Shown here: piece by piece, positions 28,154-38,019 of the stretch
Layout: each line of letters opens with the position of its first letter
How positions within the stretch are numbered: the stretch's first letter is position 1
From: Chlamydia trachomatis
GTDB taxonomy: Bacteria; Chlamydiota; Chlamydiia; Chlamydiales; Rhabdochlamydiaceae
Assembly: GCA_945875745.1 (NCBI GenBank)
Contig: CAMCLJ010000001.1
Location: 1 to 64,000 of the forward strand
Direction of reading: 5' to 3'
Length of the DNA stretch: 64,000 nucleotides
Position numbers and translations under genes: made by a program
The notes under the pieces: model-generated
The model's input: the letters and a program-made list of their open reading frames with translations, nothing else
Told to the model about the DNA's origin: nothing
Database searches by the model: none

Positions 28154-28900
28154 TTATTTACCGAAAAAGGCCCGGGCCTTATCTAGGTGCTCTGGCAAAT
28201 CGATCTCTAATGTTTCATACTGAGTTTCATGGACTTGCACATGGAGACCATTAAATAAAAACCGTAACTGCTCCAGCTGCTCGATCACCTCTAAATCACA
28301 TACTGGAAGGTGTCCGATTTTTTCCAAGCCAGAGTTAGAATAGGCATAAAGGCCTACGTGCTTATAGTAAACTTTTTCTTTTTGAGGGGGAACTTTCCGA
28401 TAAAATGGGAGGGTGGATCTGGAAAAATAAAGAGCGCGCCCCCACCTATCACACACAACCTTAGAGACCTCGGCAGACTCTATATCCTCTAGGCTAGAGA
28501 GGTGTTTTTTTAATGTCCAAACATCTGCCCCATCATGATGGGAGCTTTGCAAAAGGTCATGAATGGTAGATTCTTTAATAAAAGGACCATCAGCTTGCCA
28601 GTTGACCCAGATATCTGCTTGAAGAAGACCCTTCTTTTGAAGCTCAATGAGGCGGTCGGTGCCAGAGGAGCATTCTAGAGATGTCATAAAAAAGCGCCCA
28701 CCAAAGCCTTCGATTATCTTAGCCGTCTCCTCGGAATCTATAGCGAATACTACATCATCAAAAAAAGAAACACCTCTAGCAGCATCCCATACCCAATGTA
28801 TAAGAGGCCTACCGTTAAGGGGAGCTAAAATCTTTCTAGGAAAGCGGGATGACTGCAGTCGCGCAGGAATCACACAAACCACTTTTTTATCTTTCCACAT
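28154..28900 (-). CDS. kdsB: CMP-KDO synthetase KdsB
   Basis: 248 residues, standard length. Makes CMP-KDO from KDO and CTP for LPS inner core assembly in the cytosol. N-terminal VVCVIPARLQSSRFPRKIL and LIHWVWDAA, WVNWQADGPFI, YFSRSTLPFYR and YKHVGLYAY-like blocks mark the family. An unusual point is W-x-N-W-Q-A-D-G in place of the common VQGDEP. It is the last gene of a leftward cluster rfbC-rfbD-rfbB-kdsB, starting three bases after rfbB, so LPS core and rhamnose supply are probably coexpressed. Confidence 0.92.
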   Translation of the reverse strand: MWKDKKVVCVIPARLQSSRFPRKILAPLNGRPLIHWVWDAARGVSFFDDVVFAIDSEETAKIIEGFGGRFFMTSLECSSGTDRLIELQKKGLLQADIWVNWQADGPFIKESTIHDLLQSSHHDGADVWTLKKHLSSLEDIESAEVSKVVCDRWGRALYFSRSTLPFYRKVPPQKEKVYYKHVGLYAYSNSGLEKIGHLPVCDLEVIEQLEQLRFLFNGLHVQVHETQYETLEIDLPEHLDKARAFFGK

Positions 28901-28903
28901 CTA

Positions 28904-29911
28904 TTACCTACTGGAATGCAACGTTGCTGGATTTTTGAGATACCAATCTATTGTTTTAATGAGAGCTTGATCAAACTGATGTTTCGCAGCCCAACCTAAA
29001 TCTCTCTGTATCTTGCTAGAGTCAATGCTATATCTAAAATCATGCCCTGGGCGGTCCTCAACAAAAGAGATGAGCTCTTTGAAAGAATCTGCACTGCGCC
29101 CAGTCTGCATGCTATATGCCCCAATAATCGTATGGACAAGGTCAATATTAGTCGACTCAAAAGAACTTCCTATGTTGTAGACATCGGAGCCTTGTCCATA
29201 TTTTATGACCTTCCAGAGAGCATCGACATGATCCTCAACAAAGAGCCAGTTACGAATATGCCTTCCTGTCCCATAAATGGGTATCGGAAAGCTGTGAAAA
29301 AGAGAGGACAGAACTCTTGGAATAAATTTTTCATTATGCTGGCCAGGTCCATAATTATTACTACAGTGGGATAGGGTGCAGCTAAGGTTATAGGTATGGG
29401 CATAACATCTGACAAAGTGATCCGATGACGCTTTTGAAGCGGCATACGGAGAGTTAGGCTGAATGAGTGATAATTCATTAAAGGAGCCTATATCCTCTAG
29501 AGAACCATATACTTCATCTGTTGATACATGATGAAAATGGACAAGCGGCAGGCGGCGCGCTACCTCTAATAGATGGACAGTCCCTTCAATATTAGTTTTT
29601 ATAAACTGCCAGACCGATTCAATACTTTTATCCACGTGGGTTTCAGCTGCAAAGTGAACGATCGTATCAATATTATGCTGAAGACACAACTGCTCTACAA
29701 GAGCTTCATCATTGATATCCCCTTGGATAAAATAATAACGAGGATCTCTTTCAAAACCCATGAGATTGCAAGGATTTGAAGCGTAGGTGAGTAAATCAAG
29801 ATTGACAACCCTTACCACCTCCGAGTTAAAGGAAAGGATATAACGAATAAAGGCAGAACCAATAAAGCCAGACCCTCCTGTAACGAGGATATTCTCTACA
29901 TGACGTATCAT
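28904..29911 (-). CDS. rfbB: dTDP-glucose 4,6-dehydratase RfbB
   Basis: 335 residues from the ATG that overlaps the stop of rfbD (ATGA); an earlier in-frame start would reach far into rfbD. Converts dTDP-glucose to dTDP-4-keto-6-deoxyglucose. NAD-binding ILVTGGSGFIGSAFIRYIL at the N terminus, HFAAETHVDKSI, catalytic HVSTDEVYG and SPYAASKASSDH (YxxxK), NNYGPGQ and VEDHVDALW. All are classic RmlB signatures. Confidence 0.93.
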   Translation of the reverse strand: MIRHVENILVTGGSGFIGSAFIRYILSFNSEVVRVVNLDLLTYASNPCNLMGFERDPRYYFIQGDINDEALVEQLCLQHNIDTIVHFAAETHVDKSIESVWQFIKTNIEGTVHLLEVARRLPLVHFHHVSTDEVYGSLEDIGSFNELSLIQPNSPYAASKASSDHFVRCYAHTYNLSCTLSHCSNNYGPGQHNEKFIPRVLSSLFHSFPIPIYGTGRHIRNWLFVEDHVDALWKVIKYGQGSDVYNIGSSFESTNIDLVHTIIGAYSMQTGRSADSFKELISFVEDRPGHDFRYSIDSSKIQRDLGWAAKHQFDQALIKTIDWYLKNPATLHSSR

Positions 29912-30753
29912 GAAAACAATTCCCCAAGAGTATCGATCCATTCCCTTGGTTTCTTATGAAATTCCCGTTCATATTTTGCGGTATCAAGAACAGAATACAA
30001 GGGCCTTGGAGCGCGCGATGAAGCATTAGAAGAAGACACCGGAATGATCTCCTTGCATATTAGGGGCAGGTTATGTTTTTTCATGAATGAAAAAATAGCA
30101 CATGCAATCTCATACCTTGACCCAGCACCCCCTGATGCAAAATGATAAATCCCCGAGCTGTCTCTGAGCTCATAGAGGGCTTCTACTAGATCGTTACAGA
30201 AGGTGGGACGTCCTATTTGATCATCTACTACATGCAAGACCTGCTCTGTCTGCAATAAATGGACTATCGAAGAGAGAAAGCTCTTGCCACCCATACCATA
30301 AACCCACGATGTTCTAACAATACAGGCAGAAGGCAGTTGCTCTAAAAGTGAAAGCTCCCCTTCAGCCTTAGTAATTCCGTAGTAGTTAACCGGACATGTT
30401 ACATCCTCCTCTTTAAAGGGGCGGTGCTCTTTGCCTGAAAAAACATAGTCTGTAGAAATATGGATTACACGTGAGCCGTATATACGGGCGAGCCTTCCCA
30501 GGATCCCAGGGCCCTCTGCATTGACACGCATGGCAAGCTCTTGTTGAGTCTGTGCATCATCCACCCGAGTATACGCTGCGCAGTTAATAACATGCGACGG
30601 CCCGATCAATTGAAACCCTTTTTCTAAAGAATCAAACGCGGTGATATCGACTGCTTCTTTACTAGATGCAACAAAATCTATCCCCTTCCTTTTTAAAAAA
30701 GCTGTAACGGAGGTGGCAACCATACCGTTTGCACCGAGTACCCAAATTTTCAT
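29908..30753 (-). CDS. rfbD: dTDP-4-dehydrorhamnose reductase RfbD
   Basis: 281 residues. Reduces dTDP-4-keto-rhamnose to dTDP-L-rhamnose with NAD(P)H. N-terminal WVLGANGMVATSV, VINCAAYTRVDDAQ, HISTDYVFSGK, VNYYGITKAEGE (YxxxK), RTSWVYG and GIYHFASGG are RmlD signatures. The first glycine motif reads GANGMV, as usual for the family. Overlaps rfbC upstream and rfbB downstream by four bases each, so the three are tightly coupled. Confidence 0.94.
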   Translation of the reverse strand: MKIWVLGANGMVATSVTAFLKRKGIDFVASSKEAVDITAFDSLEKGFQLIGPSHVINCAAYTRVDDAQTQQELAMRVNAEGPGILGRLARIYGSRVIHISTDYVFSGKEHRPFKEEDVTCPVNYYGITKAEGELSLLEQLPSACIVRTSWVYGMGGKSFLSSIVHLLQTEQVLHVVDDQIGRPTFCNDLVEALYELRDSSGIYHFASGGAGSRYEIACAIFSFMKKHNLPLICKEIIPVSSSNASSRAPRPLYSVLDTAKYEREFHKKPREWIDTLGELFS

Positions 30754-31277
30754 CTGATCACCTCAGAAAAAAAAGGAGCATTAAGGTCTCTTTCAGAAAC
30801 AGTTCTATTTCCTTTTGGCCACTCAATGCCGATATGAGGATCGTCATACCGAAAACCCTTTTCCTTTAACGGGTTGTATACATCACTGACTTTATATACC
30901 ACATGAGCCTGATCGCTCATTACATAAAATCCGTGTGCGTATCCATCTGGAATCAACAACAACTGATTGTCCATCGAATCCAACAAAACACCCTGCCACT
31001 TACCGAAAGTAGCAGATTCTGGGCAAATATCGACAAAGACGTCATAAATACAACCTGCGATTACATGGATAAGTTTAGCCTGCCCCCGTTGAAAGTGCAT
31101 CCCCCTTAGAACCCCTTCATGAGAAAAAGAATGGTTATCCTGGACATAGCAAGAGGGTATTCCAAATTCCTCCCATATTGGGTTTGAGAAACTCTCATAA
31201 AAAAAACCTCTTTCATCTACAAAGACTCTCGGATGAATTTTTATCACACCCGGAAGGCTCATCTTTTCTATTTTCAT
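30750..31277 (-). CDS. rfbC: dTDP-4-dehydrorhamnose 3,5-epimerase RfbC
   Basis: 175 residues, normal length, cupin-fold epimerase. Signatures: GVIKIHPRVFVDERGFFYES, QDNHSFSHEGVLRGMHFQ (catalytic His), KLIHVIAGCIYDVFVDI, IPDGYAHGFYVMSD and YKVSDVYNP. First gene of the dTDP-rhamnose and KDO cluster. The thymidylyltransferase RfbA needed to start this pathway is not in the window. Confidence 0.95.
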   Translation of the reverse strand: MKIEKMSLPGVIKIHPRVFVDERGFFYESFSNPIWEEFGIPSCYVQDNHSFSHEGVLRGMHFQRGQAKLIHVIAGCIYDVFVDICPESATFGKWQGVLLDSMDNQLLLIPDGYAHGFYVMSDQAHVVYKVSDVYNPLKEKGFRYDDPHIGIEWPKGNRTVSERDLNAPFFSEVIR

Positions 31278-31509
31278 CAGGGCACCTTAACATAGGAAAC
31301 ATAATCTATTGAAAAAAGGTTGATCAGGTCATAGAAATACCAGGTTTAAGAAAATCTAGCGATACCATTTTTTAAAACAGATCAATCGAGAAATCATCTG
31401 TATCGATCAGTACCGTGATAGGTTTTGCCATCCTTCTTTTCCTGTAGGAAAAATTACATAAATTCGTTTACTGTGCAATTTTCAGGATAAGAGCAAAATA
31501 CGAGGACAT

Positions 31510-32712
31510 ATGAAGATCTTTCACAGCATGGGCCACGTGGTAGGAGGCACCTTATTAATTGCAGGAACGACTATAGGAGTCGGGATGCTTGCCCTTCCTA
31601 TCGCTACTGGAGAAGCTGGCTTTTTTCCTTCCATGTCGATCTATCTACTGTGCTGGCTCTTTATGCTTTGCACCGGGCTTGCTCTGCTCGAAGTATGTCA
31701 GTGGATGCCAAAAGATGCGAACCTCATTACGATGGCCTACCGTTTACTTGGGCCTTGGGGGAGGGGAATATGCTGGGTCTTTTATCTGTTTTTATTCGTT
31801 ACAGTGATGATTGCGCACATAGCCGGTGGCGGTGATGTCTTACATGAAATAACCAAGGGGGCGATTCCTCGGTGGATGGCTGATTGTGTTTATGTCATTC
31901 TATTTGCACCGATTATCTACCTCGGGACCCACTGTGTTGATAGAGTCAACCTTATATTAATGATCGGGGTCGTAACCTCTTATGTTTTATTCATTCTATT
32001 TTCACACAGCCATGTAAATACCGAGTTATTACTCAAAAGCAACTGGTCTAAGTCATGGATTGCCATACCAATTATATTTACAGCCTTTACCTATCAGGTG
32101 ATTATCCCAACTTTGATGACCTATATGGAAAGAAATGTCAAAAAGGTAAAGCTGGCAATTATTTTAGGAACGACTATTCCACTCGTTGTCTATTTGGTAT
32201 GGGAGGTGTTAATATTGGGGATCGTTCCGATAGAGGGCTTGCATAAAGCGAAAGAACTAGGTCAAAATGCAGTCTGGCCTTTAAAACAAATTATAGGCAG
32301 CACTCAGATATTTAATATTGGCAAAGCATTTGCTTTCTTTACGCTCACAACATCGTATCTTGCGCTTTCACTTGCCTACTTAGACTTCCTGTCAGATGGG
32401 TTAAAAATAAAAAAAACACAGATCCATAAAATAGGACTGTGTTTAATTATTTTTATTCCCCCCTTGCTTGTTTCGATCAGCCACCCTCACATCTTTTTTC
32501 AAGCACTCAATTTCGCAGGTGGCTATAGCTGCGCCATTTTATTCGGTTTATTTCCTCCCTTAATGGTATGGGTTGGAAGGTATATCAAAAAGCAGCCGAA
32601 ACAAAACGAAATTTTGCCCGGAGGAAAACTTCTACTGGGTTTATTAATTTTATTTATTCTTATAGAAATTGGAATAGAGATCTTTTATGTCACTCTACAA
32701 AAAATCTTATAA
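31510..32712 (+). CDS. Aromatic amino acid permease (TyrP/Mtr family)
   Basis: 400 residues, about eleven membrane helices. The N-terminal GHVVGGTLLIAGTTIGVGML and LPIATGEAGFFPS are typical of the hydroxy/aromatic amino acid permease family, whose chlamydial members (tyrP) import tyrosine or tryptophan from the host. A GAGG-like ribosome site (CGAGGACAT) precedes the start. The next gene begins close after, so the two may be cotranscribed. Confidence 0.9.
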   Translation: MKIFHSMGHVVGGTLLIAGTTIGVGMLALPIATGEAGFFPSMSIYLLCWLFMLCTGLALLEVCQWMPKDANLITMAYRLLGPWGRGICWVFYLFLFVTVMIAHIAGGGDVLHEITKGAIPRWMADCVYVILFAPIIYLGTHCVDRVNLILMIGVVTSYVLFILFSHSHVNTELLLKSNWSKSWIAIPIIFTAFTYQVIIPTLMTYMERNVKKVKLAIILGTTIPLVVYLVWEVLILGIVPIEGLHKAKELGQNAVWPLKQIIGSTQIFNIGKAFAFFTLTTSYLALSLAYLDFLSDGLKIKKTQIHKIGLCLIIFIPPLLVSISHPHIFFQALNFAGGYSCAILFGLFPPLMVWVGRYIKKQPKQNEILPGGKLLLGLLILFILIEIGIEIFYVTLQKIL

Positions 32713-32749
32713 AGAAAAGGTGATTGCAAAAGACAAACCCCATAGATTA

Positions 32750-33724
32750 ATGAAATCTCTGTCCCTTATTTTTTCTATATTCATATATGCTTTGTTATCT
32801 ACCCGATCTGGTTTTAGTGTTTCTATTATCCAGCAAGTCGAAGAAAAAGGGCCTTTCAGCCCATGGTTTACAGGCCCTTTATTAGCACCAGCTGGCAGTG
32901 TGGTCCCTTCCGACCATTTTAACGTTCAGCCCTACTATTTTCACACCACCGTTAGCGGAGAATACGGCAGGAATTGGCATTACCAATCTATTGATAAAAT
33001 ATATACAAATGTGTTTCAAGTCGTAGCTCAAATACCAGTGGTACCGAAAGTAGGTTTTGCGATAAGTCCTCAAATCATCTGGAATACGATGCATGGCCAT
33101 ACCTCATTTGGCTTTGGTGACCTGCCCATGATGCTCGCTTTCCAACTAATACCTGCATCTCAAGAGACCTGGAAACCTGCCTTGAAACTCGGCCTAGGGG
33201 TAATAGCTCCTGTGGGCAAATTCGATAATCTCGATCCAAATCGATACAATACAGATGGTACTGGCCTAGGATCGTGGTTTCCTAACGCATCCCTTGTTTC
33301 CGCATCTACAATCCAGCTAGGCCAAAGTATTCATTTCCTAAGCATCAGGCTGGCTACTGCATATATTATCGGGACATCCGCACATGTGAAAAAAAACAAC
33401 ACCTACGGAGGGGATCTGACAACCGATGGATGGGTATATCCAGGTAATCTATTCAAAGTAGACATCTCTCTGGAGTGTAATTTATCCCAAAAATGGGCGC
33501 TTGCAATGGACACCTTATACATCCATAACAACAAAACACGATTTTCAGGTAAGACAAAAGCTTCTATGAGAATCCCTTCAGGCGAGCAGTTCAGCATTGC
33601 TCCGGCTCTAGAATACAACTTCAATAACAATATCGGATTAATAGGAGGAGCATGGATTACACTCGGAGGCAGAAACGCCGCTCAATTTATAAGCGGCGTG
33701 ATTTCCATTAACGTATATCATTAG
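32750..33724 (+). CDS. Outer-membrane beta-barrel protein (MetA-pathway/phenol-degradation-like)
   Basis: 324 residues from the internal ATG that gives a proper signal peptide (MKSLSLIFSIFIYALLSTRSG); the open frame extends back into the permease gene. The body (PFSPWFTGPLLAPAGSVVPS, HFNVQPYYFHTTVSGEYG, then alternating strands to ISGVISINVYH) resembles putative outer-membrane transporters annotated as MetA-pathway of phenol degradation. Substrate unknown. Follows the aromatic amino acid permease by 37 bases, so a linked uptake role is possible but unproven. Confidence 0.7.
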   Translation: MKSLSLIFSIFIYALLSTRSGFSVSIIQQVEEKGPFSPWFTGPLLAPAGSVVPSDHFNVQPYYFHTTVSGEYGRNWHYQSIDKIYTNVFQVVAQIPVVPKVGFAISPQIIWNTMHGHTSFGFGDLPMMLAFQLIPASQETWKPALKLGLGVIAPVGKFDNLDPNRYNTDGTGLGSWFPNASLVSASTIQLGQSIHFLSIRLATAYIIGTSAHVKKNNTYGGDLTTDGWVYPGNLFKVDISLECNLSQKWALAMDTLYIHNNKTRFSGKTKASMRIPSGEQFSIAPALEYNFNNNIGLIGGAWITLGGRNAAQFISGVISINVYH

Positions 33725-33748
33725 AAGCGCGATCACTTTCTGTTCTTT

Positions 33749-35212
33749 CTATTTTAACGAATCTAAAAAACTTAAGATCTCTGATACACCTGATCGTCTT
33801 TCGATTTCCTTACCTTCTCGACTGACAGAAACTAGAGTTGGCATCGATCGGATATTATACAGGTCTGCAACCTTTGCAACCGTCTGGACATTGACTTTTA
33901 AAATCTTGCACTTTCCTTGCAAGGCGCCTGCGTATTGCTGCAGTTTTGGATTGATATGACGGCAAGGCCCGCACCAAGAAGCATAAAACTCAATAAATAC
34001 CGGAATCGAGCTAGTTGTTACCTCACTAGAAAATTGATCAAATGAGGTAATTTCAATCATAGAAGAAGGAAACACCTCTGTTTGTGCTAATGTAGTTGGT
34101 GTTTGCTCGGTCTGTGCCGGCTTTATTGTTTCAGCGATCTGAACCGGGATCATTTCCTGGACTGTTTCTGTCTGAGCCACATTAACGCTATTTTCTACAA
34201 ATAAATAGCTTGAAACACCTATAGCAGCTCTTGCCCCATCACCTGCTGCAGTAATAGCCTGTTTAAATAATGGATCTGCAGCATCACCCACTACGTATAC
34301 ACCCGGGACCGATGTTTGAAAATTCTCATCCTTAACAATATAGCCACCTTGATCTATTTCCAATTGCCCGCTAAAGATCTGCGTATTAGGCACCGATCCT
34401 ATTGCTAAAAAAACTGCATCTAACGAAAGTAATTTGATAGCTGATTCTTTTTCTATGACAACTTCTTTAAGGACACCTTCCATCCCCTGAATTGCCTTGA
34501 CTTCAGCATTCATTACAAATTCAACATTTTTAGCTGACATAAGGGCTTGCTGTCTTTGCTTTTCGTTAGCTTTGAGCTCGTTTTTTCTGACAATCACAAA
34601 TACTTTCTTAGCAATCTGACTTAAGTACTCTGCTTCAGCAAGGGCTGCATCCCCACCTCCAACAACAGCTACCGTTTTACCTTGATATAAGCTTCCATCG
34701 CAGATCGCGCAGGTGTATACTCCCTTATTCCAATATTCACTCTCCCCTTTTACATAAAGGCGGCGCGGCTCGCTACCTGTAGCTATGATGCAAGCCTCTG
34801 TCTGTATTGTTTTATGGTTTTTAGGATCGAGAACACCCTGTGTAACAATAGTAAATGGTTTTTTAGAAAAATCTACAGAAATTGCTTCTTCATCAAGTAA
34901 AATAATTCCGTTTTTTTCAGCCTGGTCCCGAATTTTTTTCATTAGATCAATCCCGATAATATCATACTCACCAGGCCAGTTTTGAACATTCGATGACTGA
35001 GCAAGAGCTCCCCCTGGATTTTTACCACAAACAACGATAGGCCTTACACCACTGCGAGCTAAAAAAATCGCAGATGTTAAAGCACCTACCCCACCTCCTA
35101 TAATTACGGCAGACTTCCCCTGAGGTTTATTGGGCTCTTCTGCAATAGTAGAAAAAGAAAATGTGCCTAAAACAGAGTAAAGAACCAGTTGATAAATAGC
35201 CTTGCATCCCAT
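33749..35212 (-). CDS. Exported thioredoxin reductase-thioredoxin fusion
   Basis: 487 residues from the ATG with AAAGGG five bases upstream. A signal peptide (GCKAIYQLVLYSVLGTFSFSTIA) precedes a flavin reductase domain: FAD site VIIGGGVGALTSAIFLARSG, redox pair CAIC (Cys168, Cys171) and NADPH site VAVVGGGDAALAEAEYL. A Thr/Gln-rich linker of about 60 residues follows, then a thioredoxin domain with WCGPC at 413-417 and the cis-Pro MPTL. Such NTR-Trx fusions are known from a few bacteria and plants, normally in the cytosol or plastid. A version headed for the periplasm would need an electron source there, so either the leader is an anchor or the donor is unusual. Confidence 0.88.
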   Translation of the reverse strand: MGCKAIYQLVLYSVLGTFSFSTIAEEPNKPQGKSAVIIGGGVGALTSAIFLARSGVRPIVVCGKNPGGALAQSSNVQNWPGEYDIIGIDLMKKIRDQAEKNGIILLDEEAISVDFSKKPFTIVTQGVLDPKNHKTIQTEACIIATGSEPRRLYVKGESEYWNKGVYTCAICDGSLYQGKTVAVVGGGDAALAEAEYLSQIAKKVFVIVRKNELKANEKQRQQALMSAKNVEFVMNAEVKAIQGMEGVLKEVVIEKESAIKLLSLDAVFLAIGSVPNTQIFSGQLEIDQGGYIVKDENFQTSVPGVYVVGDAADPLFKQAITAAGDGARAAIGVSSYLFVENSVNVAQTETVQEMIPVQIAETIKPAQTEQTPTTLAQTEVFPSSMIEITSFDQFSSEVTTSSIPVFIEFYASWCGPCRHINPKLQQYAGALQGKCKILKVNVQTVAKVADLYNIRSMPTLVSVSREGKEIERRSGVSEILSFLDSLK

Positions 35213-35542
35213 AAAAACCCTTTTATATCGTATCATTAGTGGTAAGGTACATTAATCATCAAAAGCGTCTGTACCAACCAACGCTTCTTTAAAACATTGT
35301 AAACAGCTCTATCCAAATAGGATACAAATCCTTGTGCAGAGTAAAAATTACTTCTACACCGGCTCGGAATGATCTGTTAGAAAAATCAATATACCAAAAG
35401 ATTTATTAATCGCTACCCCCTATTAACTCAAATTATCCCAATTGTTATATAGGAGGACGATAAAGTCGATTTCACCCTTTAGAACTAATAAAAAAAAAGG
35501 CAAAATATCGATTTAACTAACCAAAAAAAGATGTGCTAACTC
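35213..35542. other. Divergent intergenic region
   Basis: No gene seen. It separates the leftward thioredoxin reductase fusion from the rightward zinc/iron-cluster protein and must carry both promoters; none is clear. Confidence 0.5.
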
Positions 35543-36139
35543 ATGAGCTCCCAAGAAATACAAGACGCCTTTTTAGCTAACATCTTACATCAAGCTGAAA
35601 CCCTAACAGCGCCCCCTAGCCCAATCAACGGTATCCCAAGGCAATGGCTTCCAAAATGGATCCGCCGGTTATTGCAAATGAGCTATCTGCCTATTTTAAT
35701 CCTGGATCTGTTGATGCAAAAGGTTGCAAGAAAAATCATTAAGCCCCCATTTAAACAGACAGGATCGTGTAAAAGAAGGGGCAATTGCTGCTATTTTATT
35801 CTGTTACCCGAATCCACAGGTTTAGCAAGTAAAATCTATTTTCTATGGCAAACACAGGTGAATGGTTTTTTTATAAGAGAAACAAGTCCTGCTAATGAAG
35901 AGGGCAGTCGGATGCATATACTAGGTTGTAGGCACCTGAAAAAAGATGGCAGCTGTGGTAGCTACAAAACAAGACCGGCTGTATGTAGAAGGTGGCCCGT
36001 GATAGAACACTTCGGGCGGCCCCGTATTCTCAAAGGGTGTGGTTATACAATCCATCTAAATAAAGGGTATGTAAAAGAACCATTTATTAGTATGGCCAAA
36101 AATAATACGGAATCCAACCCTGCCTTAAAACAGGTTTAA
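35543..36139 (+). CDS. YkgJ-type CxxCxxCC metal-cluster protein
   Basis: 198 residues. The pattern SCKRRGNCCYF near residue 74 and GCRHLKKDGSCGSYKTRPAVCRRWP near 133-157 is the cysteine-cluster signature of the YkgJ (UPF0153) family, thought to bind zinc or an iron-sulfur cluster. Physiological role unknown. N-terminal 65 residues are extra and basic with a hydrophobic stretch (LQMSYLPILILDLLM). Converges on the S9 peptidase gene, overlapping its end by 15 bases. Confidence 0.8.
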   Translation: MSSQEIQDAFLANILHQAETLTAPPSPINGIPRQWLPKWIRRLLQMSYLPILILDLLMQKVARKIIKPPFKQTGSCKRRGNCCYFILLPESTGLASKIYFLWQTQVNGFFIRETSPANEEGSRMHILGCRHLKKDGSCGSYKTRPAVCRRWPVIEHFGRPRILKGCGYTIHLNKGYVKEPFISMAKNNTESNPALKQV

Positions 36140-38008
36140 TGCTTTAGAGTAAAAAGCTAGTTCAGCCCCGAGCGCTTGCTCAATTGTTTCAGCCCTTCTA
36201 AAGCCGTGCCCTTCCTCTTCAAAGAGAAGTATTTGACTTGGCATATGACGTTCTTGCAGCATACAATACATCTTTTCAGATGCCTCAACAGGAACTACAG
36301 GATCCTTTTTTCCGTGGATAAGGAGAACAGGACATCTTAGGTGATCTATATTAGAAAAGGGAGATCTCTTCAGATATCTAGATTTACAATCTGGATAAGG
36401 ACCCACTAATCGATCTAGATAATGTTGTTCAAATTTATGGCCTACTAACAAAAGCATCTCAAGATCTAACACCCCGTAATAACTGGTGACCGCAGCAAAG
36501 ACTTTAGATGAACAAGCTGCCATAAGAGCAGTAAGAGCCCCTGAGCTACTGCCTTTAATAACAATCTTTGTCGGATCAGCTAGCCCCTGTCGGACCATAT
36601 CCTCTGCTGCTAAAATACAGTCCTCTACATCAACTAAACCCCAATTACCCATTAAACGATCCCGATACTTACGACCAAATCCTGAACTGCCCCCATAATT
36701 GACATCGAGAAAAGCAAATCCCCGTGTGGTCCAAAACTGGATGTCTAAAGAAAAGAGGGAGGATGCGTGCGCCGTAGGTCCTCCATGAGCACGGACGATC
36801 ATCGGTGGCAGGATTGAGCCCGGTTGATGATATGGACTAGTTGGGGGGTAATATAAAGCAAATAATCCTGTACCTGGAGTCATCTCATCAAAACAAATAA
36901 TCGAGCGAGGAATAGAAATCCAGTCTGCTACAAGATTAAAATGCATACTGGTTTGTATGGTATGATATACCCCGTCATCTATATTCAACTTAATAAGGCC
37001 CCTGGCCGATAAAGGGGATCCGCCGAAAAAATAGACATTCTTTTGATCCTGACACACCACATGTGTAATGCTTTGGTATGGGCAAACAAGATCTTTAAAA
37101 AAGGGCCTGTCAACACCAATAAGAGCTAGGTGGTCTACCCCCCCCTTCGTATAAGAGGATACTAACGCCCTTTCTTGATCTACATACACTTCAGCATAAA
37201 AATACCTGCCCAATTTCCATTGTGGATAGGCAAAATCGGCCTCCATTGAACATAAAATAGCCGATGTCCCATTAGAAAAACGGTATAGATTCCAGAATCC
37301 TGTCTTATCAGTGATATAAAATAACACCCCATCAGATGACCATAAAGGAAGGCAGACCGACTCATCAGGACTGCCTGCTACCTTTGTGATATTATATAGG
37401 GATCCATTATCCTCAATCTCTGCCTGCCATAATACACTTTCATCCCATGGCATATGAGGAAAATCCCAGGATATAAAAGCAAGGTGTCTGCCGTCTTTAG
37501 ATATCTGGGGGGAAGAAACAAAATCATGTCCCTCCACCACAGGATGATAAGAGCCATCCTTCAGGTCTATCTTATAGACAGAATTCGTTATACTGCCCGG
37601 CTCAGAGTGATCTTCTCCAATCGCATATATTAACTTGTTACATGGGTCGATAGCGATCTCTGAGAAATAAATAGATCGATCGGTAATGATTGTTTTGATC
37701 TGACCAGATGCAAGGTCCATTTGACAAATGGAGCGATCCGTATCGTTTATAAAGTAGAGAGTATTATTGAAGTAGCTAACAGAGCCTCCCCCATATTCAT
37801 GGACCCGGCTCTTAACACTGACCTTATCAATAAGAGTCTGCACTTTAAAAGTACGATTATATTGAACTAGTGCGTAACGGCCTCCATTTTCAGGTCGGGA
37901 TTCTGTCCAAATAACACCATCTTCTAAGGCGCAAATATCTTCAAAACTGATTCCAGTCCTACCTACATCGCTCGGTGTTATAGGAGAATCCCAAATCCTC
38001 TGCTTCAT
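36125..38008 (-). CDS. S9 family prolyl oligopeptidase / acylaminoacyl peptidase
   Basis: 627 residues. An N-terminal beta-propeller of about 370 residues is followed by the alpha/beta-hydrolase domain. Catalytic Ser488 is in GSSSG, Asp569 in HGKKDP and His601 in EEGHGFR. The oxyanion region is MIVRAHGGPTAHA. No signal peptide, so a cytosolic peptidase trimming short peptides, a plausible use for host-derived peptides. The next gene (YfiH) lies 11 bases upstream. Confidence 0.92.
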   Translation of the reverse strand: MKQRIWDSPITPSDVGRTGISFEDICALEDGVIWTESRPENGGRYALVQYNRTFKVQTLIDKVSVKSRVHEYGGGSVSYFNNTLYFINDTDRSICQMDLASGQIKTIITDRSIYFSEIAIDPCNKLIYAIGEDHSEPGSITNSVYKIDLKDGSYHPVVEGHDFVSSPQISKDGRHLAFISWDFPHMPWDESVLWQAEIEDNGSLYNITKVAGSPDESVCLPLWSSDGVLFYITDKTGFWNLYRFSNGTSAILCSMEADFAYPQWKLGRYFYAEVYVDQERALVSSYTKGGVDHLALIGVDRPFFKDLVCPYQSITHVVCQDQKNVYFFGGSPLSARGLIKLNIDDGVYHTIQTSMHFNLVADWISIPRSIICFDEMTPGTGLFALYYPPTSPYHQPGSILPPMIVRAHGGPTAHASSLFSLDIQFWTTRGFAFLDVNYGGSSGFGRKYRDRLMGNWGLVDVEDCILAAEDMVRQGLADPTKIVIKGSSSGALTALMAACSSKVFAAVTSYYGVLDLEMLLLVGHKFEQHYLDRLVGPYPDCKSRYLKRSPFSNIDHLRCPVLLIHGKKDPVVPVEASEKMYCMLQERHMPSQILLFEEEGHGFRRAETIEQALGAELAFYSKALNLF

Positions 38009-38019
38009 AAAACCCCTTG

